64,000 nucleotides of DNA from Physcomitrium patens (GCF_000002425.4 NC_037270.1:2517680-2581679); one strand, 5' to 3'; counted from the first letter of the stretch, positions 23,237-36,419 are shown. Program-made: numbers and translations. Notes: a model not told the origin generated them from the letters alone.

Positions 23237-23648
23237 GTAATGCCACACTATCCTAAATGACAGGATATAATCATACTATAATCCAAACTCTAGAGTTCTT
23301 CACCATTAACTGCCTTCACCTTACAATGTTTCACACAAACACAGAATCATTCTCTCTGCTGAACTACAATCTGATTTCAGCATTCAATCTTTCTTCGTCC
23401 CATTTAATAACAATCATACTTCCATTCCATAATTCACTTTCACAATATTCAGAAATTCTTAATCTTCTTATTCAAAGAAAATAACAAACAAAAGAAAAGA
23501 GGTAGCACCAAGCTTACCCCGGCTCATACTATCACAGTCTGACCCCTACTTCCTCTCTCCCATCCTCCTTATGCTACCACGAGATACCAACTGCTACATC
23601 TCTAATGAAAATTGCTTTTCCTAACTATTCATCTATTTTACCTACTGA
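23237..23648 (-). repeat. 5' LTR of B1, outer part
   Basis: This is the reverse complement of the B-type LTR, with GTAAGCTTGGTGCTACC and the following TTCTTTTGTTTG block, shared with 23859-23910 and 33259-33300. Its outer end near 23648 is inferred by aligning four B-type LTRs (common AGTAGAATAGATG-like start). The last 94 bases before the B2 LTR (23649-23742) show no recognisable feature. Confidence 0.72.
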
Positions 23649-23742
23649 ACTACCTTTTCAACAGTCATCTATTCATGTTTACACTATAAACTAAGTATCT
23701 ATAATTCAGCAAATAACTACTTATTCTACAGTAACAGTAGGT

Positions 23743-24336
23743 TGTTAGTAGAATAAATGGTTAAGAATTCAAAGGGTCATAACCTTTGGAATCTGCTCGC
23801 CAATGGTCCATCTTTTGGTAGGATAAAGAGATTGAGGAAAGGGAGATTGGGGCCAGATTGTGATAGTTGTAAGCCGGGACAAGCTTGGTGCTACCTCTTT
23901 TTGTTTCTTTGTTATTGACGAGTAATTGATAGTTTCTGAATACTGAGAAGTTAGTCTTGAGTGTCAGATTGTGAGAGTCGTAAGCTGAGATATTAAATTC
24001 TATGTGATGAATTGAAAAATTGAATATAATAGGTAAGTTAGAGATCAGTAATTGAATATATATAAACTACAAAGAGAGTAAGTGGGAGATGAACGGATAA
24101 GAATATGGAAGTATTATTGAATTGATAGTCATAGAATGGATTATAGATTGAATTAAGATGGAAGTAATAAGCCTTGGTGTCTTATAGTTTGATAATTGAT
24201 TTTAGATAGCCAAAGTACAGTCAGTTGTGACACTAATAGATCCAATTCATATAACCAATCTTTTCCCGTGTTCGAACCTACCTCTATTACTTCAATTGCT
24301 TTGATATATTGAAGCTTGAACACAATGAGAACAACA
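23743..24336 (+). repeat. 5' LTR of B2
   Basis: The inner end (…GAACAACA, 24336) is three bases before the PBS. Characteristic blocks are AAGCTTGGTGCTACCTC and CCGTGTTCGAAC near the end. The outer end is set by comparison with B1 and the LTRs at 33056 and 37332. Confidence 0.72.
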
Positions 24337-24339
24337 TTT

Positions 24340-24357
24340 TGGCACCGTTGTCGGGGA
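24340..24357 (+). promoter_or_regulatory. Primer-binding site of B2 (tRNA-Asp type)
   Basis: TGGCACCGTTGTCGGGGA differs by two transitions from the complement of the plant tRNA-Asp(GUC) 3' end (TGGCGCCGTTGCCGGGGA). Both changes are at CpG sites. It is the clearest clue that the host is a plant. Confidence 0.88.
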
Positions 24358-24689
24358 AATAATAACAATATGAAATATTATAAATTGATTGTATAGGAGA
24401 TGGAATTATATGTTGAATGAGAATGTGAAAAGAACCAGGTTTAGGGTTACAAATATTTAAGTTATAATTCAAGACAGTATTGATTTTGTAAAGAAGAATG
24501 AAAGATTATGAGTAATAATCATGAAGGGAAGGATTATCAAAGAATTAATCGACAAGCAAAAGAAAGATAGGAGCGATTACGCATAAGAAATCTCCTATAG
24601 GAATGACAAAAAGGAATTGTAGGTCCAAGTAAAACCAAAAGAAGAAAAATTCAAATTCAAATAGCAAAGAGACCAGTGATAACATCAAT

Positions 24690-26250
24690 GGCCGCGGGAG
24701 TGGCAGAAGTACCAATTGCAGTATAAATGGGAGCAGTAGGAGACTGAACTATAACTGTGGCACCATTACCTACTTTTAGTGGTTGACCAGGCTTTAATTC
24801 CGATCACCATATATCTCAATTCTTGATAGCCTATATGGCTAATAATAGTAGAACTGAAGATATTTAGTTGAGATGGTTGCCAACAACTTTAAAAGATACC
24901 ACTTTTGAATGATATATTCAACAACCAATGGGTAGATTTTTCAATTGGAAGGCCTTAAGGAATGCCTTCTTAATTCATTTTAGACCAATTGGATTTGAAG
25001 ATTGGCTTAGAGAAAGTTTTATGAATAGCAAGATGTTTGTGAAGGAATCAGTGGAGTCCTATTATGGCCGAGTCATGGATATATTTTATAAATGGGCAAA
25101 TAATCAAATGCCAGATGTGTTTATATTATCGATATTAATCAATGGTTTGCATCCACCAGAATTAAATTTTTTTTTAAAAGAGGTTCGACCAGCTATTGTA
25201 GAGGTATCATTGGTACGAGCAAAGGTGTGGGAAGAATACCATTATGACAAATTTTTAAGAGTGGGGGCCACGATGATTCCAAGTTCAAAAAGCCAACAAA
25301 TACAATCAAAAAATGTATCAATGGATAATTATCCACAAATGGCTGCATCGAACATGAAGAATGTTATGTTGCAAAAATCAATTAATGCTACACCACTCCA
25401 AGCAATAGTGCCAATAATAATGACACCTTATTGTATATTGCCAACCTATCAACAATTGGAGTTGCTCACAAATACGATTGTTAAAGATCCAAATGAAGCC
25501 TTGTTATTAAATCTAACAAAGAAGATAGAAGATTTGGCCCTGAATTTGGCTAAAGACAAGGAGGAATGATATAAGCCTTCTAATATGAGACCTAATGTAT
25601 GGTATAATAATTGTAAGGGACAAGGTCATTTTGATATGAAATGTCCATCACCGAGATAAATAGGTGTTCAATGTATATTTTGTAGAAGAAAGCACCTTAC
25701 CCAAAACTGCTGGCATTTATAAAGGCAACAACAGTTCAATAACCAGACAATATAGCCAACTCAATAGAATGTTAATCAAGTACAGACTGGAAATATGGGT
25801 AGTTGTAATAGTAATCGCTCAAATTGACCTAATCATGGCTTTGGAAATTTTAAAAATACTAATTATAATGTGGTTTATGGAACAAAGATGTAAAATGGTG
25901 GAAATAATCAAGGGGGTAATCTCCAAACTATACCAATTCAACAATCCAATTTTTGACCAGTAGCAACTAGTCAGCCAGGATCATTTACTATGGCTTTAAA
26001 GAATCAGGCTAGTAGATATATTCTAGTGGAGACTCCAAGTGTACCTGATGGTATGGGTCAAAAACCATTACATTGCTATCTGTGCTGGTAAATTGGTCAT
26101 TAAGCCAGTGAATGCCGTAATTCAAGGTTTATAGACGAATATGCTCTAGTATATGGAAATTATAAGCAATTGGATCATTTTTATTATCAATCTGATATTC
26201 CATTTAACCTTAATAATTATGATCATAAGATACAATCAACTATATAAATT
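24690..26250 (+). pseudogene. B2 gag
   Basis: Homologous to B1 gag. The capsid block (RNAFLIHFRPIGFEDWLRE, ESYYGRVMDIFYKWANNQ) is open at 24928-25569. Further knuckle sequences follow but are damaged: near 25600 (VWYNNCKGQGHFDMKC), near 25675 (CIFCRRKHLTQNCW) and at 26070-26200. Frame changes and many TAG/TAA codons are present. Function would be particle assembly. Confidence 0.8.
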
Positions 26251-27180
26251 GTAGAGGAAAAAAATAACAAGACACAAGAATCACCAGTTCATCAAATAGA
26301 AGTAATTCAAGCTGTCCATACAAAAAGTCAGCAAAAGAAAAAAGGACCAATTCAACATTTGGATGATCCTGAAGCAAAGGCCAATTGGATCTAATTATGG
26401 CGCCATCCAATCTAGATCTTGACATGGGCCCCTTACTCATTATAAGATATGAATCGGTTGTGCACCCCAATGAGGTATCAATTACGGAGGCTTCAGTTTC
26501 GTGTCGAGCTGTTCCATTTTCTACACAGTTTTGGAAAACGTTCTTTCCATTGAAAGATCCTCTAAGAGGCATGAATTTCAAGGAACCAATATCAGTCCAA
26601 TTGGGAGAATAATCTTATCCGTTGAAAGTACCAATTTTACAAGCTCAGTCAAATTCAGTTCTAATACCTTTATCAATTTCTAATATAGAGAAAATCAATT
26701 TACTCGCGTCCATGTCTAGGACTGGGAAGAAGAAATGGACATTAGAAATTACCACTAATACAAAATCATATGATATTCTAAAAGATTTAGACATCATACA
26801 GCCCACGATCTCTATGAAGCAACTATTGGCGGTAGCACCTGAGTGTCGAACTATCTTGAATTCTTCATTAATTCATCGCAGATCTTGAAATAAAGAAATC
26901 CAAGAAATAAGTTTGAATCCCGATCCGATTGCACCAATGATTGATGTCTCAATTGATGGAGTATTATTATCAGAAGTGCAAGTAGACAGATGATCTAGTA
27001 TAAATCTTATGAATGCTACTACAATAAAAGAGTTGGATTTGGATCACTTATTGCCTACTACAGTAGTTTTGAGAATGGTTGACTTCAGTCAAGTTCAACC
27101 TATGGATATTTTATGAAGTATTGATATAGTAATTATGGGGATTACCTACAAAATTGATTATATTTTTTTCCAATTGTAAA
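26251..27180 (+). pseudogene. B2 gag-pro spacer and protease
   Basis: The spacer (about 26335-26620) is the stretch whose relatives occur inside the LTRs of family A and LTR2. The protease follows. Its active-site region reads VQVDR-stop-SSINLMN (about 26975-27015), so both the catalytic context and the frame are lost. Confidence 0.75.
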
Positions 27181-28620
27181 GCTCTATATTGTCATACTCA
27201 ATTTTATTGAGGCAATCATGGTTATATCAAGCTAAAGCTCAAAATGACTGGAGCCATGGTACATTGACAATTGGGAAAGGTAATAATAAAATTGTGCTTC
27301 AAATGTACCCTGTCCAATATCACAGAGGAACTCAAGTTGCCAATTCAGAATTCACGTCAGATTGTGAAGATGAATCTACAAAAGAAGAAATTGGTGCACC
27401 TAATCCAATTTATGCTGATACTAGGCAAGTTGTTGAACACACTAGAATGAAATACTAGCGTACGAGATTGGGAGAGTACTTAGTTCGTTCAGATGTTATT
27501 GATAATTTTGATCATATGATTGTATATTGGATGAATAGACAAGATGTTAATCTCCTTAGTGCTATAGAACTGGAATTGGAAAGTTCTAATTTGTCAGATT
27601 TTATGAAAGATTCTGAAATTGAGTAGAATATTATTCTAAAGATTCTTGAAATTCCACGATGTCAACCAATTAATTTAGGTACAAGGAAGGCTCTCCGAAT
27701 CATTCAAATTTATGATGGTATAAAAAATAAGGAGAAAGAAATTTGGGTGGATTATTTTTTAATGCATAAAACTGCTTTCGTATGGTCATATGTGGATTTG
27801 AAAGGAATTCTAGCTGAAGTTTGTGAGCATCAAATTATATTGGAGGAGAACGCTACACTAGTACGCCAAAGACAACATCGACTTAATCCAAAATACTCAC
27901 TTATGATAAAAGAAGATCTGGATAAACTCTTGGAGGTTGGATTTATCTATCCAGTTTCTTTTAGTGAATGGGTTTCATCAATTGTTATGGTACAGAAAAA
28001 GAATGGAAAAATTTGCATGTGTCAAGATTTTTGCAAATTAAATGTGGCTATCAAGAAGGATTATTTTTCTTTACCATTCATGGATAGTATATTAGATATT
28101 GTCGCTAGACATGAATGTTATTTATTTCTTGATGGATTCTCCGATTATAATCAAGTAAAGATTGCAAAAGAAGACCAGTTAAAAACTACTTTTACTATAG
28201 ATTGGAGGACCTTTGCGTATAAGGTTATGCTGTTTGGGCTTTGTAATGCACCAGTTACATTTCAAAGGATAATGATACAAGCATTCCAAGATTATCTACA
28301 AATTTGAATGGAAATATTTTTAGATGATTTTTGTATATTTAGTACGAGAGTTACACATTTAGAATATCTAGGTCAATGTTTGAATCAATGTACCAAATAT
28401 GGAATTTCTTTAAATTTAGAAAAATGCCAATTTGATGTACCTTCTCGTAAACTATTGGGTCATATAATTTCGATGAAGGTATTGCTACAGCTCTAGATAA
28501 AATAAAGATTATAATAGAATTAAAGCAACTAGACATTGTTACAGATCTTCGAGCATTTGTCACCCATGTCAGTTATTATCGGTGATTTATCTATCTATTT
28601 GCAGTTATATGCCTTTTCTT
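27181..28620 (+). pseudogene. B2 reverse transcriptase
   Basis: After a linker (QMYPVQYHRG), RT is open at 27747-28307 and continues to about 28600. Motifs are VCEHQIILEEN, LNPKYSLMIKEDLDKLL, VQKKNGKI, DGFSDYNQVKIAKEDQLK, FGLCNAPVTFQ and the catalytic IFLDDFCIF (about 28314-28340). A stop separates YLQI from MEIFLDD. This is the uninterrupted counterpart of the B1 region cut by A1. Confidence 0.86.
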
Positions 28621-29130
28621 GACAAATCTCTTGAAGAAACTACCAACCGATAGGACCGGTCCATTTTGGACAAAGGAATGTACAATTGCATTTGAAACAT
28701 TGAAATAGAAATTGGTTTCAGTACCAATATTGGTGGCACCTTGTTGGACAAAATCATTCCAAGTTTATGTGGATGCATCTCATGTTGCGATTGGTTTTGT
28801 GCTAAGCAAGAAAGATGACTGGGGTTTTGATCACCCTATTTATTATGCAAGTAATCAATTGGTAGCAACTAAAAGAAATTATACAAAAACCAAAAGAGAA
28901 GCATTGAGGATGATTTATTTCGTACAAAAGTTTTGACATTATCTTCTTGGTTATAAATTTGTTTTCTATGTCGACCATGATGCTCTAAAATATATGATTA
29001 ATAAGCCTCAATTGAGTGGTCGTATTGCACGATAGATTTTATTATTACAAGAATTTGACTTTACTATTCAGGTAAGACCAAGAAAATCATATTCCAATGC
29101 AAACCATTTATCTCGATTATCCAATATCTT
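28621..29130 (+). pseudogene. B2 RNase H
   Basis: Gypsy RNase H with FQVYVDASHVAIGFVLSKKD, HPIYYASNQL, KREALRMIYFVQKF, FYVDHDALKYMI and NHLSRLSN. Several TGA/TAG codons at expected Arg/Trp positions show decay without loss of alignment. Confidence 0.84.
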
Positions 29131-29272
29131 GGGTAATGAATCCACTAACAATGCACTACCCAATGCAAAACTATTTGCGGTAGATATAATTACTCCAGAG
29201 TATAGTGAAATAATTCAATACTTGACATTTCAAACCTTCCCATCCAATTTGAATGAAAAGCTTAAATGATGC

Positions 29273-30621
29273 TGTCGTATTACGTGCTTTCCTGCTCGAG
29301 AACGCGTCGGGCGTCTAGCTGTAGAAGGTAGTATGGAGATTTGCCGATAGTCAAGCAGTCTATCAGTTTTTGACTGCTGGAATATAAACGACTGCAACAA
29401 TGTACCGTAAATCTATACGGATGCTCTTCGACTGCTTGTCGAAGTTTTTTTTTTTTTTTTTTTTTTTTCCCAGCCGATAGGTCTCTAGACGTTACAGAGA
29501 ACCCCGAACATCCCAAACTGTTAATCTTCAATACCCCTTTGTACTTACGATCTTGTATCCACTGACTGTCCTGTTAGATTAACCCAATAAATTTCATTCA
29601 CTCCGCATACTCAATCCTATAGACACCTTTTTAATCCTTCAATCACAGACGTAACTCGATTTTACAAATCAGTCAAGAGTATTCAAACCCACTTCATTTA
29701 AAAATCCCGATTCACCATTACAACACTGACTTCAGCAGCGATTGCCTCAGTCGTCCCAAAACTCTACGAAGAAGAAAAATCCAAATTCTATGTCTTTCCT
29801 TCCCTGACCCGAAGCATGAAGCTCCTCTCTCTAATTTCCCTGATCTTCCAAAAACCTCCAATGAAAAACCGAACTGGTAACCTTGCAAAAGCTTGAAAAC
29901 TCGCTCTCTCCGATTCCCCCGCGAAAAAAAACCTTCCCCCCTCAAAACTATATCCCCTCCTAACCTTATCCTCTGAATTTCTTCAATCTTCCGTCTTAGA
30001 TCTGGAATTGGCTCCCACCTCAAGCTTGGATCCGAAATTGGCTCTCGCCGTCAAGCTTTCTCCTCCGTTTTTACCTTTAAGAAATCCATTTACCAAAAAC
30101 AACGTTCCCTGAAACGGCACAGAGAACAGGACAGCCTGAAACAGAATCGAACCCCGTAATCGGGACCACATTGAGTCGCCCGACCAATTCAGGTCCCATA
30201 TTGGGTAAGATGCCTGTAGTAACCTGAATGTTCCCGTAATTGGGTCAAATTGGTCCTCGCGTCAGATTAGCTAAGACCCGTAGTAAGATCTGGATTTCCA
30301 GTAATTAGACTGCATTGGATTGATCGGCCAATTCAGGTCTCATATTGGATAAGAGGACCCGGATTGGATTATCGAAATTGGATCCAATTGGCTCCTCGAA
30401 CCCGTCGTGTGAATTGGTCCTTCTCTTTCTGTTGACTCCTGTTATTGGAATCGAATGGAGTATTTCAGTATGCCCCGGTTGAGTGTAACGGAGTGACTGA
30501 ACCTGACCACTCAGTATTTGTACTGGAGTTGGGTGATGCTCCCAATATTCGAGGTAACTAAATATTAATAAAATTCTCCTTTCTTTTTATTTTCACTGTA
30601 TACTCGTGTTACAACATGACA
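29273..30621 (-). repeat. Solo family-A LTR inserted in B2
   Basis: Reverse-oriented, 1349 bp, TGTCGTATTACG…CAACATGACA. The flanks are ATGC (29269-29272) and ACGC (30622-30625), a 4-bp duplication with one CpG-to-TpG change. A run of about 23 T (29446-29468) replaces a shorter tract of other copies. Confidence 0.92.
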
Positions 30622-30625
30622 ACGC

Positions 30626-31118
30626 TTAATATTAAAATGTGCACCTTATACGATGATTGGTATATAAAGCTTTATATAAACAAGGTAAGGATAGAGTTTT
30701 GCGACGCTGTATTTATCAGACTGAAGTACGTACTGTATTGGAAGGTTGCTACTTGGACAGTTGTGGTGGACATTTTGCGAGAGACAGCACGGCTCATAAA
30801 GTTTTACAGGCTGGTTGTTGGTGGCCAACAATGTTTACAGATGCCTACCAATTCATCCGTCATTGTGACTCATGTCAAAGAACGGGTCGACCTACTGGAA
30901 CTTTAGCCATGCCATTGGTACCGATTCTGGCTCAAGCGCCTTTTGAAAAATGGAGAATTTATTTTGTGGGACCAATTGCACCAACTTCGAGAAATAGATA
31001 AAAATAATATATATTGGTAGCAACGAATTACGTAACAAAATGGGCTGAAGCCGTAGCTACAAAAACCGATAGTACAAGTACAATAGCAACCTTTTTGTAT
31101 GAAAATATTATTACATGG
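30626..31118 (+). pseudogene. B2 integrase, zinc-binding domain and core start
   Basis: HHCC domain: GGHFARDSTAH…CDSCQRTGRPTG (about 30768-30897). The core begins KWRIYFVGPIAP. The expected first catalytic Asp (…DFVGP) is Tyr here, so the triad is broken. VATNYVTKWAEAVA follows. The frame is cut at 31118 by a solo LTR3. Confidence 0.85.
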
Positions 31119-32387
31119 TGTCGGGGTAGAGAGAGTTTACCTCAAGAAAACGCTGGGCTTCTGGCTGTCACTAATTATTCAATCAAGCTTAAAAATAAGG
31201 AAAGCCCTAAGTTTATATATAATTTTTCTTTTTTTGAGTAATTACACCAAATACACAATCCTCAAGTAATCCACAACTTCCAAAATATGATAAAATCTTC
31301 TAAATCCTTTTTTATTCTTATGTGGAGATTTTTCCAAACTTCAACACCTCATATCTCTTAATTCGACTGTCCAAACTAACTCAAATTTTACATGAGGTAC
31401 TCATGTATTCTTATTAACTTTTTTAACAATTTTCAATTGCAAATTCATTGCAGATCTTGAGATATCTTGAAATCCCTAACAGTCGCTTCAAACCCTTGTC
31501 TTTATACATCCGCGTGAAATTTTCTTCATATCTTACAAAATATAAGCTCAAATTCCACGAAATTTGTATGTATAGCTTCTTAACACAAAATTTTACATTA
31601 TCCAAGAAGTTTGAGCCAAAAATTCGTCTGAAAACTCAAGTTATGGCTCCAACCATTACTACAAACAAACCCGCTTACTTACTGCTTTTGATTTGAAAGC
31701 GTCACCTTCAACTCCTTACAACTCCTTCATATAAACTCCAAAAGCAATAATTCTTTCGTAAAAGATGTAGGCCTTGAAATCGCCGTTCCAGTCGCACCTT
31801 CCGATCTTCAAAAGCTGCTGTAAAACTCCTCGTACTCTCAAAAGAGTAACAGTAAGTCTTCAATAAATACCTTAACTTCAAACGGTTATAACTTTTTCAC
31901 CCTAACTCCAAATCCTCTAATTTTTGTACACAAATTTTTCTCCAAACCCTAAACTTTACAGCCCTAGCTTCTAATCTCCGAATGCCCCCTTTGAAGTTGG
32001 CGAAACCCTTCTTAAGGTCGTGGGCAGCCTCCTCAAAGCCCATTGGGCATGGTATTCGACTAATAGGGATGAAGTTCCCCATTCCTTGCCTTCATCCGAC
32101 TATGCCTTGCTTTCATCCCTCCCAATTAGCTTCCTACTAGTTTAGATTTTCATCCTTAGGTTTCCACCTTTTTCCAAGGTTTCATACTAAACATTTAGGT
32201 CCTATATATATATATATATATATATATAGTAATGTCAAAATCAAAAGAAATAAAGAAACAAAGTAAAGTTTCTTATACCAACTCTTTTTAATTTAATCTA
32301 CTAGCCACTCTAACATACATCTAGATTTATCAACATATAATATATTTTAGCTAATTTTTACATACTGTAAGCATTTATAGTACGACA
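31119..32387 (+). repeat. Solo LTR3 inserted in B2 integrase
   Basis: A 1269-bp unit, TGTCGGGGTAG…TAGTACGACA, flanked by ATGG (31115-31118) and ACGG (32388-32391). The integrase reading resumes at once after it. Other copies are at 35150-36419, 51764-53024 and 56800-58033. A (TA)n tract lies at 32202-32229. No internal region of this family occurs in the window. Confidence 0.9.
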
Positions 32388-32790
32388 ACGGTTTGATTGT
32401 CCACGAGAATTGGTTAGTGATCAAGGAACTCATTTTCTAAATAGTACAATCGAAGCACTCATGGCTAAATACAAGATAAAACATTGAAAGACTACACCGT
32501 ATCACCCTAGAGCCAATGCATTAATGATCATGGAAACTACACAAAAATGAAGAAAGACTAATTATGATAATAAGCTTAGACCAAAGGCTTTTATGCCAAA
32601 TGATTTGATACTTCTTTATAAAATTCGATTTAAAAAATTTTCAAGAAAATTTCAAGTTTGATGGCATGGGCCATATCAAGTTATTGATGGATTTCCAAAT
32701 GGTTCCGTGTAATTGGAAGATTTTATGGATACTACATTTACGACACGGATTAATGGCAATCGACTTAAACTTTACTATGCATAAATCTAG
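32388..32790 (+). pseudogene. B2 integrase, C-terminal part
   Basis: The core resumes with ELVSDQGTHFLNSTIEAL (second catalytic Asp) and TTPYHPRANA, then jumps by an internal deletion near 32525-32545 to the C-terminal module (LRPKAFMPNDLILLYKIR, HGPYQVIDGFPNGS). The region with the catalytic Glu is lost. No chromodomain follows. Confidence 0.82.
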
Positions 32791-32906
32791 GACGGGTTTT
32801 TTGTTTCAAAAAGGAGAGGGATAATTAATGATGATGATAGGATATTTCATCATGACGAATCGTGGAAAATAAGGGAGAGTCGACCTAATTGATTGGACCA
32901 TAGTAT

Positions 32907-32921
32907 GAAGTAGGAGGGGGG
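32907..32921 (+). promoter_or_regulatory. Possible polypurine tract of B2
   Basis: GAAGTAGGAGGGGGG lies after the integrase region. It sits about 130 bases before the aligned start of the 3' LTR, so either the LTR starts earlier than I placed it or extra sequence intervenes. Confidence 0.45.
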
Positions 32922-33055
32922 CTCTTGACAAGCATCGTGTTTTCTTTTGTGGTTAAAGAGAAGATGGTGAATATGGTATCTGAGAAAGCAAGGTTGAAGA
33001 TGGATTCGAAGGAATGGCAAGAATGGCTACAGGTAGAAGTTGTGATGTTACAGAC

Positions 33056-33815
33056 TGTAGAATAGATATTAATTCATTTTTGAAAGATATTAGTAAAATA
33101 TATTAATAGTCCATATAATAGGAAATTCAGGAGGATAGATGAGTGACTTAGTTATTAAAAGTGATTAATTATAGAATTACGATTAAAATCTGGAGAATCA
33201 AGGGAAAATATATAAGAGTTGTAGAAGTTAATTAGGGTGCCATCGCCATAATAGTGTGAGCTGGAGTAAGCTTGGTGCTACCTCTTTTCTTTTGTTTGTT
33301 ATTTTCTTTGAATAAGAGGATTGAGAGTTTCTGAATATTGTGAAGTGAATTATGGAATGGAAATGTGATTGGTATTATTTGAGAAGAAGAAAGATTGAAT
33401 GTTGAAATCTGATTGTAGTTCAGCAGAAAGAATAAGTCTATGTTTGTGTGAAACACCGTAATGTGAATGGCAGTTCTGTGTGAAGAATTCCAGTAATTGG
33501 AATGAGAGTAATTGTATGCTGAAAGCTGTGAGGGCATAGTATTACAATTGGAGATTATGAGGGTGAATATATTAGTGGAAATAGCAGTTATTGGTATGAT
33601 TGAATTGCTATAAGGAAGAGACGGATAAGGTGAAGGGAGAGATTATAGTTTCTTTGTGTATTCAGATATTGGAAATAGAGACGATACATTCAAAAGGTAA
33701 TTGATTGAATGACCTAATATGAACGCTTAAGCAACTAGTCATTCTCCGTGTTCGAATCTCCCTATACAGGTTTATTCTAGGAGGTTTCTTTCAGAATAAG
33801 TAAAATGAGCAATCA
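33056..33815 (+). repeat. 3' LTR of B2
   Basis: Shares GTAAGCTTGGTGCTACCTC (33269-33287), the TTGTGTGAAACA block and the terminal TTCGAATCTCCCTATACAGG…AGCAATCA with the B1 LTR. The start is by alignment with the B-type LTR at 37332. 33816-33851 is a short stretch without recognisable content. Confidence 0.7.
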
Positions 33816-33851
33816 CATATGGTATGATTTGCTATCTTGGAATACTTTGGA

Positions 33852-35140
33852 TATCTAGCTATAGAGAGTGTAGCTTAAACCTTTATATTATTCTTGTCTT
33901 AGCTTCCAAAATTCCTTTATTTTGCATAAAACTCAAAATATAATAAAATCCCTTCAAAACATATTTTTTACGCAAAGGGTTTTTTTGTCTCGAACTTTAG
34001 AAATTCATATTGCTTGATCTAATTGTTCAATTTGTGTCAAATTTATAGGATAGATAGAATTCACTTTTAACTTTTATTACAAAAAAAACCAACTGCAAAA
34101 ATTTACTCCTGATCTTATGGCATCAAAGAAATCCTAGCAGATGCTCTAAACCCTAATTTATAAGTACCTAAGCACTATTTTCTTAATATCTCAAGAATTC
34201 AATACTTAAATGTCATAAAACTTATGTATAAAGTTTATTAACATAAAATTACACATTGTCTAAAATTTTGAACCAAAACCTTATCAAATTGCTCAAGATA
34301 TAGCTCAAGACACAACCACTAGTAAATTGGGTTTCTTACTACCCTTAGATTGCATGTGCTGACTTCAAAATCCAATAACTCCTTCATTTTAAGTTGGAAT
34401 CCAGTAAGCTGTATATAAAAAGTATAGCCGCAAAAGTGCTCTCTCCAATCAAGGTCACCGATCTTCAATTGTTATTTGTATGCATGGATTATACTAAAAA
34501 GAGTGATAGTAGCTTCCAAATCAATACCTTAACTTTGAGCACCTATATCTCCTTCATATGATCTCCAAACCATAAAAAACTTGTATCAAAACCATAGCCA
34601 AAAACCTAAAATTGCTGACCTTAGCCTTCAAAACTCAAATGACCTTGAGAAATTAACCCTAATCCCTAATATGGCCTTGGGTAGCCTCCTCAAAGCCCAT
34701 TGATCATGATTTTTGACCAATAGGAATGGAGATTTTCATCATTCATCTCCATTCATCTATATTGGTGCCTTAATTACTCCCTTTGCTATCAAAATCCTTC
34801 TTCAATCCTTTTTCTTATAAGATTTATATAATTTATGCTCTAAACATCAAATAAAAGAACCAAAATAAGTTTTTAAATGTCTATAATGTCTAACAAAGAT
34901 GACTCTAAATATTTAGAAGTTACTATCAACCAAAACCAATCTTAAAAGCCACTATTAAAAAAAATTAAAGTTATACAAATTCTATAGTAATCTTTTTAAA
35001 TAACCTCTTTTCAAAGTAATAATCAAATTATATTCTACAACCAACTAAAATCTACTAACATGGCTCTTACCATGTTACTTAGTAAATTATATATTAAGTA
35101 CATAATTACATTATTTTTATATAATAGCCAAACCACAATA
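33852..35140 (+). repeat. Diverged LTR3-like repeat
   Basis: Its blocks match LTR3 in order: TATCTAGCTATAGAGAG at the start, and GTAGCCTCCTCAAAGCCCAT with CCAATAGGAATG near the end. It is much more diverged than the other four copies. The flanks TGGA and CAAT do not form a duplication, so the ends are approximate. Confidence 0.6.
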
Positions 35141-35149
35141 CAATAGTAG

Positions 35150-35304
35150 TATTGTAGTGTAAATGCTTATAGTATATTAAATATAATTAAAATATATTAT
35201 ATGTTGATAAATCTAGGTGTGTATTAGAGTAGATAGTAGATTAAATTGAAAGGAGTTGGTATAAGAAACCTTACTTTACTTTTTTTACTTGTTTTGATTT
35301 TGGC

Positions 35305-35339
<35 letters not shown>

Positions 35340-36419
35340 ACCAAAATATTTAGTATGAAGCCTTAGAAGAAGGTGGAAACCTAAGAAAGAAAATCCAAAC
35401 TAGTAGGAGGCTAATTGAGAGGGATGAAAATAAGGCATGGTTGGATGAAGGCAAGGAATGGGAAACTTCATCCCTATTGATCCAATACCATGCCTATGGG
35501 CTTTGAGGAGGCTGCTTGTGACCTTAAGAAGAGTTTCGGTGACTTCAAAGTCGGCAATCGGAAATTAGAAGCCAAGGTTATAAGGTTTAGGATTTGGCTT
35601 ACAATTTGTGTGCAAAAATTAGAGGATTTGGAGTTAGGGTGAAGAAGTTAAAGACATTTGAAGTTAAGGTATTAATTTAAGATATATTGTTACTCTTTTG
35701 TGAATACAAGGAGTTGTCTGGCATTTTTTGAAGATCATAATAAGCAACTAGAATGATGATTTTAAGGTCTACATCTTTTATGAAAGAATTATTACTTTTA
35801 GAATTCATATAAAAGAGATGTAAGGAGTTGAAGGCGATGCTTCCAAATCAAAGGTAATAAGTGAGTAGTTTTATTTATAGTGATGGTTGGAGGCATAACT
35901 TGAGTTTTTGGATGAATTTTTAGCTCAAACTTTTGGAGAATGAAAAATTTTGTGTTATAAAGGTATATATACAAATTTCATGGCATTTGAGCTTTTATTT
36001 TGTGAGATATAAAGAAATTTGCATGTGGGTGTATAAAAACAAGGGTTTGAAGTGACTGTTAGGATTTTCAAGATATCTCAAGATCCACAATGAATTTGCA
36101 ATTGAAATTTGTTGTGAAAGTTGACAAGAATACATCAGTATTTCATGTAAAATTTGAGTAAGTGTGGACGGTCGGATCAGAAGTTATGAGGTATTGAAGT
36201 TCAAGAAAATTTCCACATAAGGGTATATAAGGATTTAGAGGATTTTATCATATTTTGGTTGTTATTGGTTACTTGAGGCTTATGTATTTGGTGTAATTGC
36301 CCCAAAAGAAAAATTTTATATATAAACTTAGGGTTTCCCTTATTTTGAAGCTTGATTGAGTAATTAGTGACAGCCAAGAGCTCAGTACTTTCTTATGACA
36401 AACTCTTTCTACCCCGATA
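35150..36419 (-). repeat. Solo LTR3, reverse
   Basis: 1270 bp, reverse complement of LTR3. The flanks GTAG (35146-35149) and GTGG (36420-36423) are compatible with an original GCGG. It contains a (TA)n tract at 35308-35337 and lies nine bases from the diverged LTR3-like repeat. Confidence 0.85.

Larger units (their letters stand above)
23743..33815 (+). mobile_element. Family-B Ty3/gypsy retrotransposon B2
   Basis: The element has LTR, tRNA-Asp-type PBS, gag, protease, RT, RNase H, integrase and LTR in order, interrupted by a solo family-A LTR (29273-30621) and a solo LTR3 (31119-32387). It lies tail-out against B1 (LTR to LTR, opposite strands). I could not find a target duplication: the left-flank and right-flank pentamers do not match, so the outer boundaries are approximate. 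It is more decayed than B1, with many transition-type stops. Confidence 0.83.

Noticed and set aside
23537-23858. Polypurine-like tracts before the AAGCTTGGTGCTACC block, suggesting tandem B elements sharing an LTR
   Set aside because: Four B-type LTRs share this upstream stretch, so it is the beginning of a longer LTR and not a neighbour's 3' end.
24340-24357. Fungal host, suggested by family A and D/E relatives and RIP-like decay
   Set aside because: The primer site fits plant tRNA-Asp; the fungal tRNA-Asp 3' end differs.
33852-35140. LTR3-like copy as a further NCGN insertion
   Set aside because: Its flanks (TGGA, CAAT) do not match each other, so its ends are too uncertain to count.
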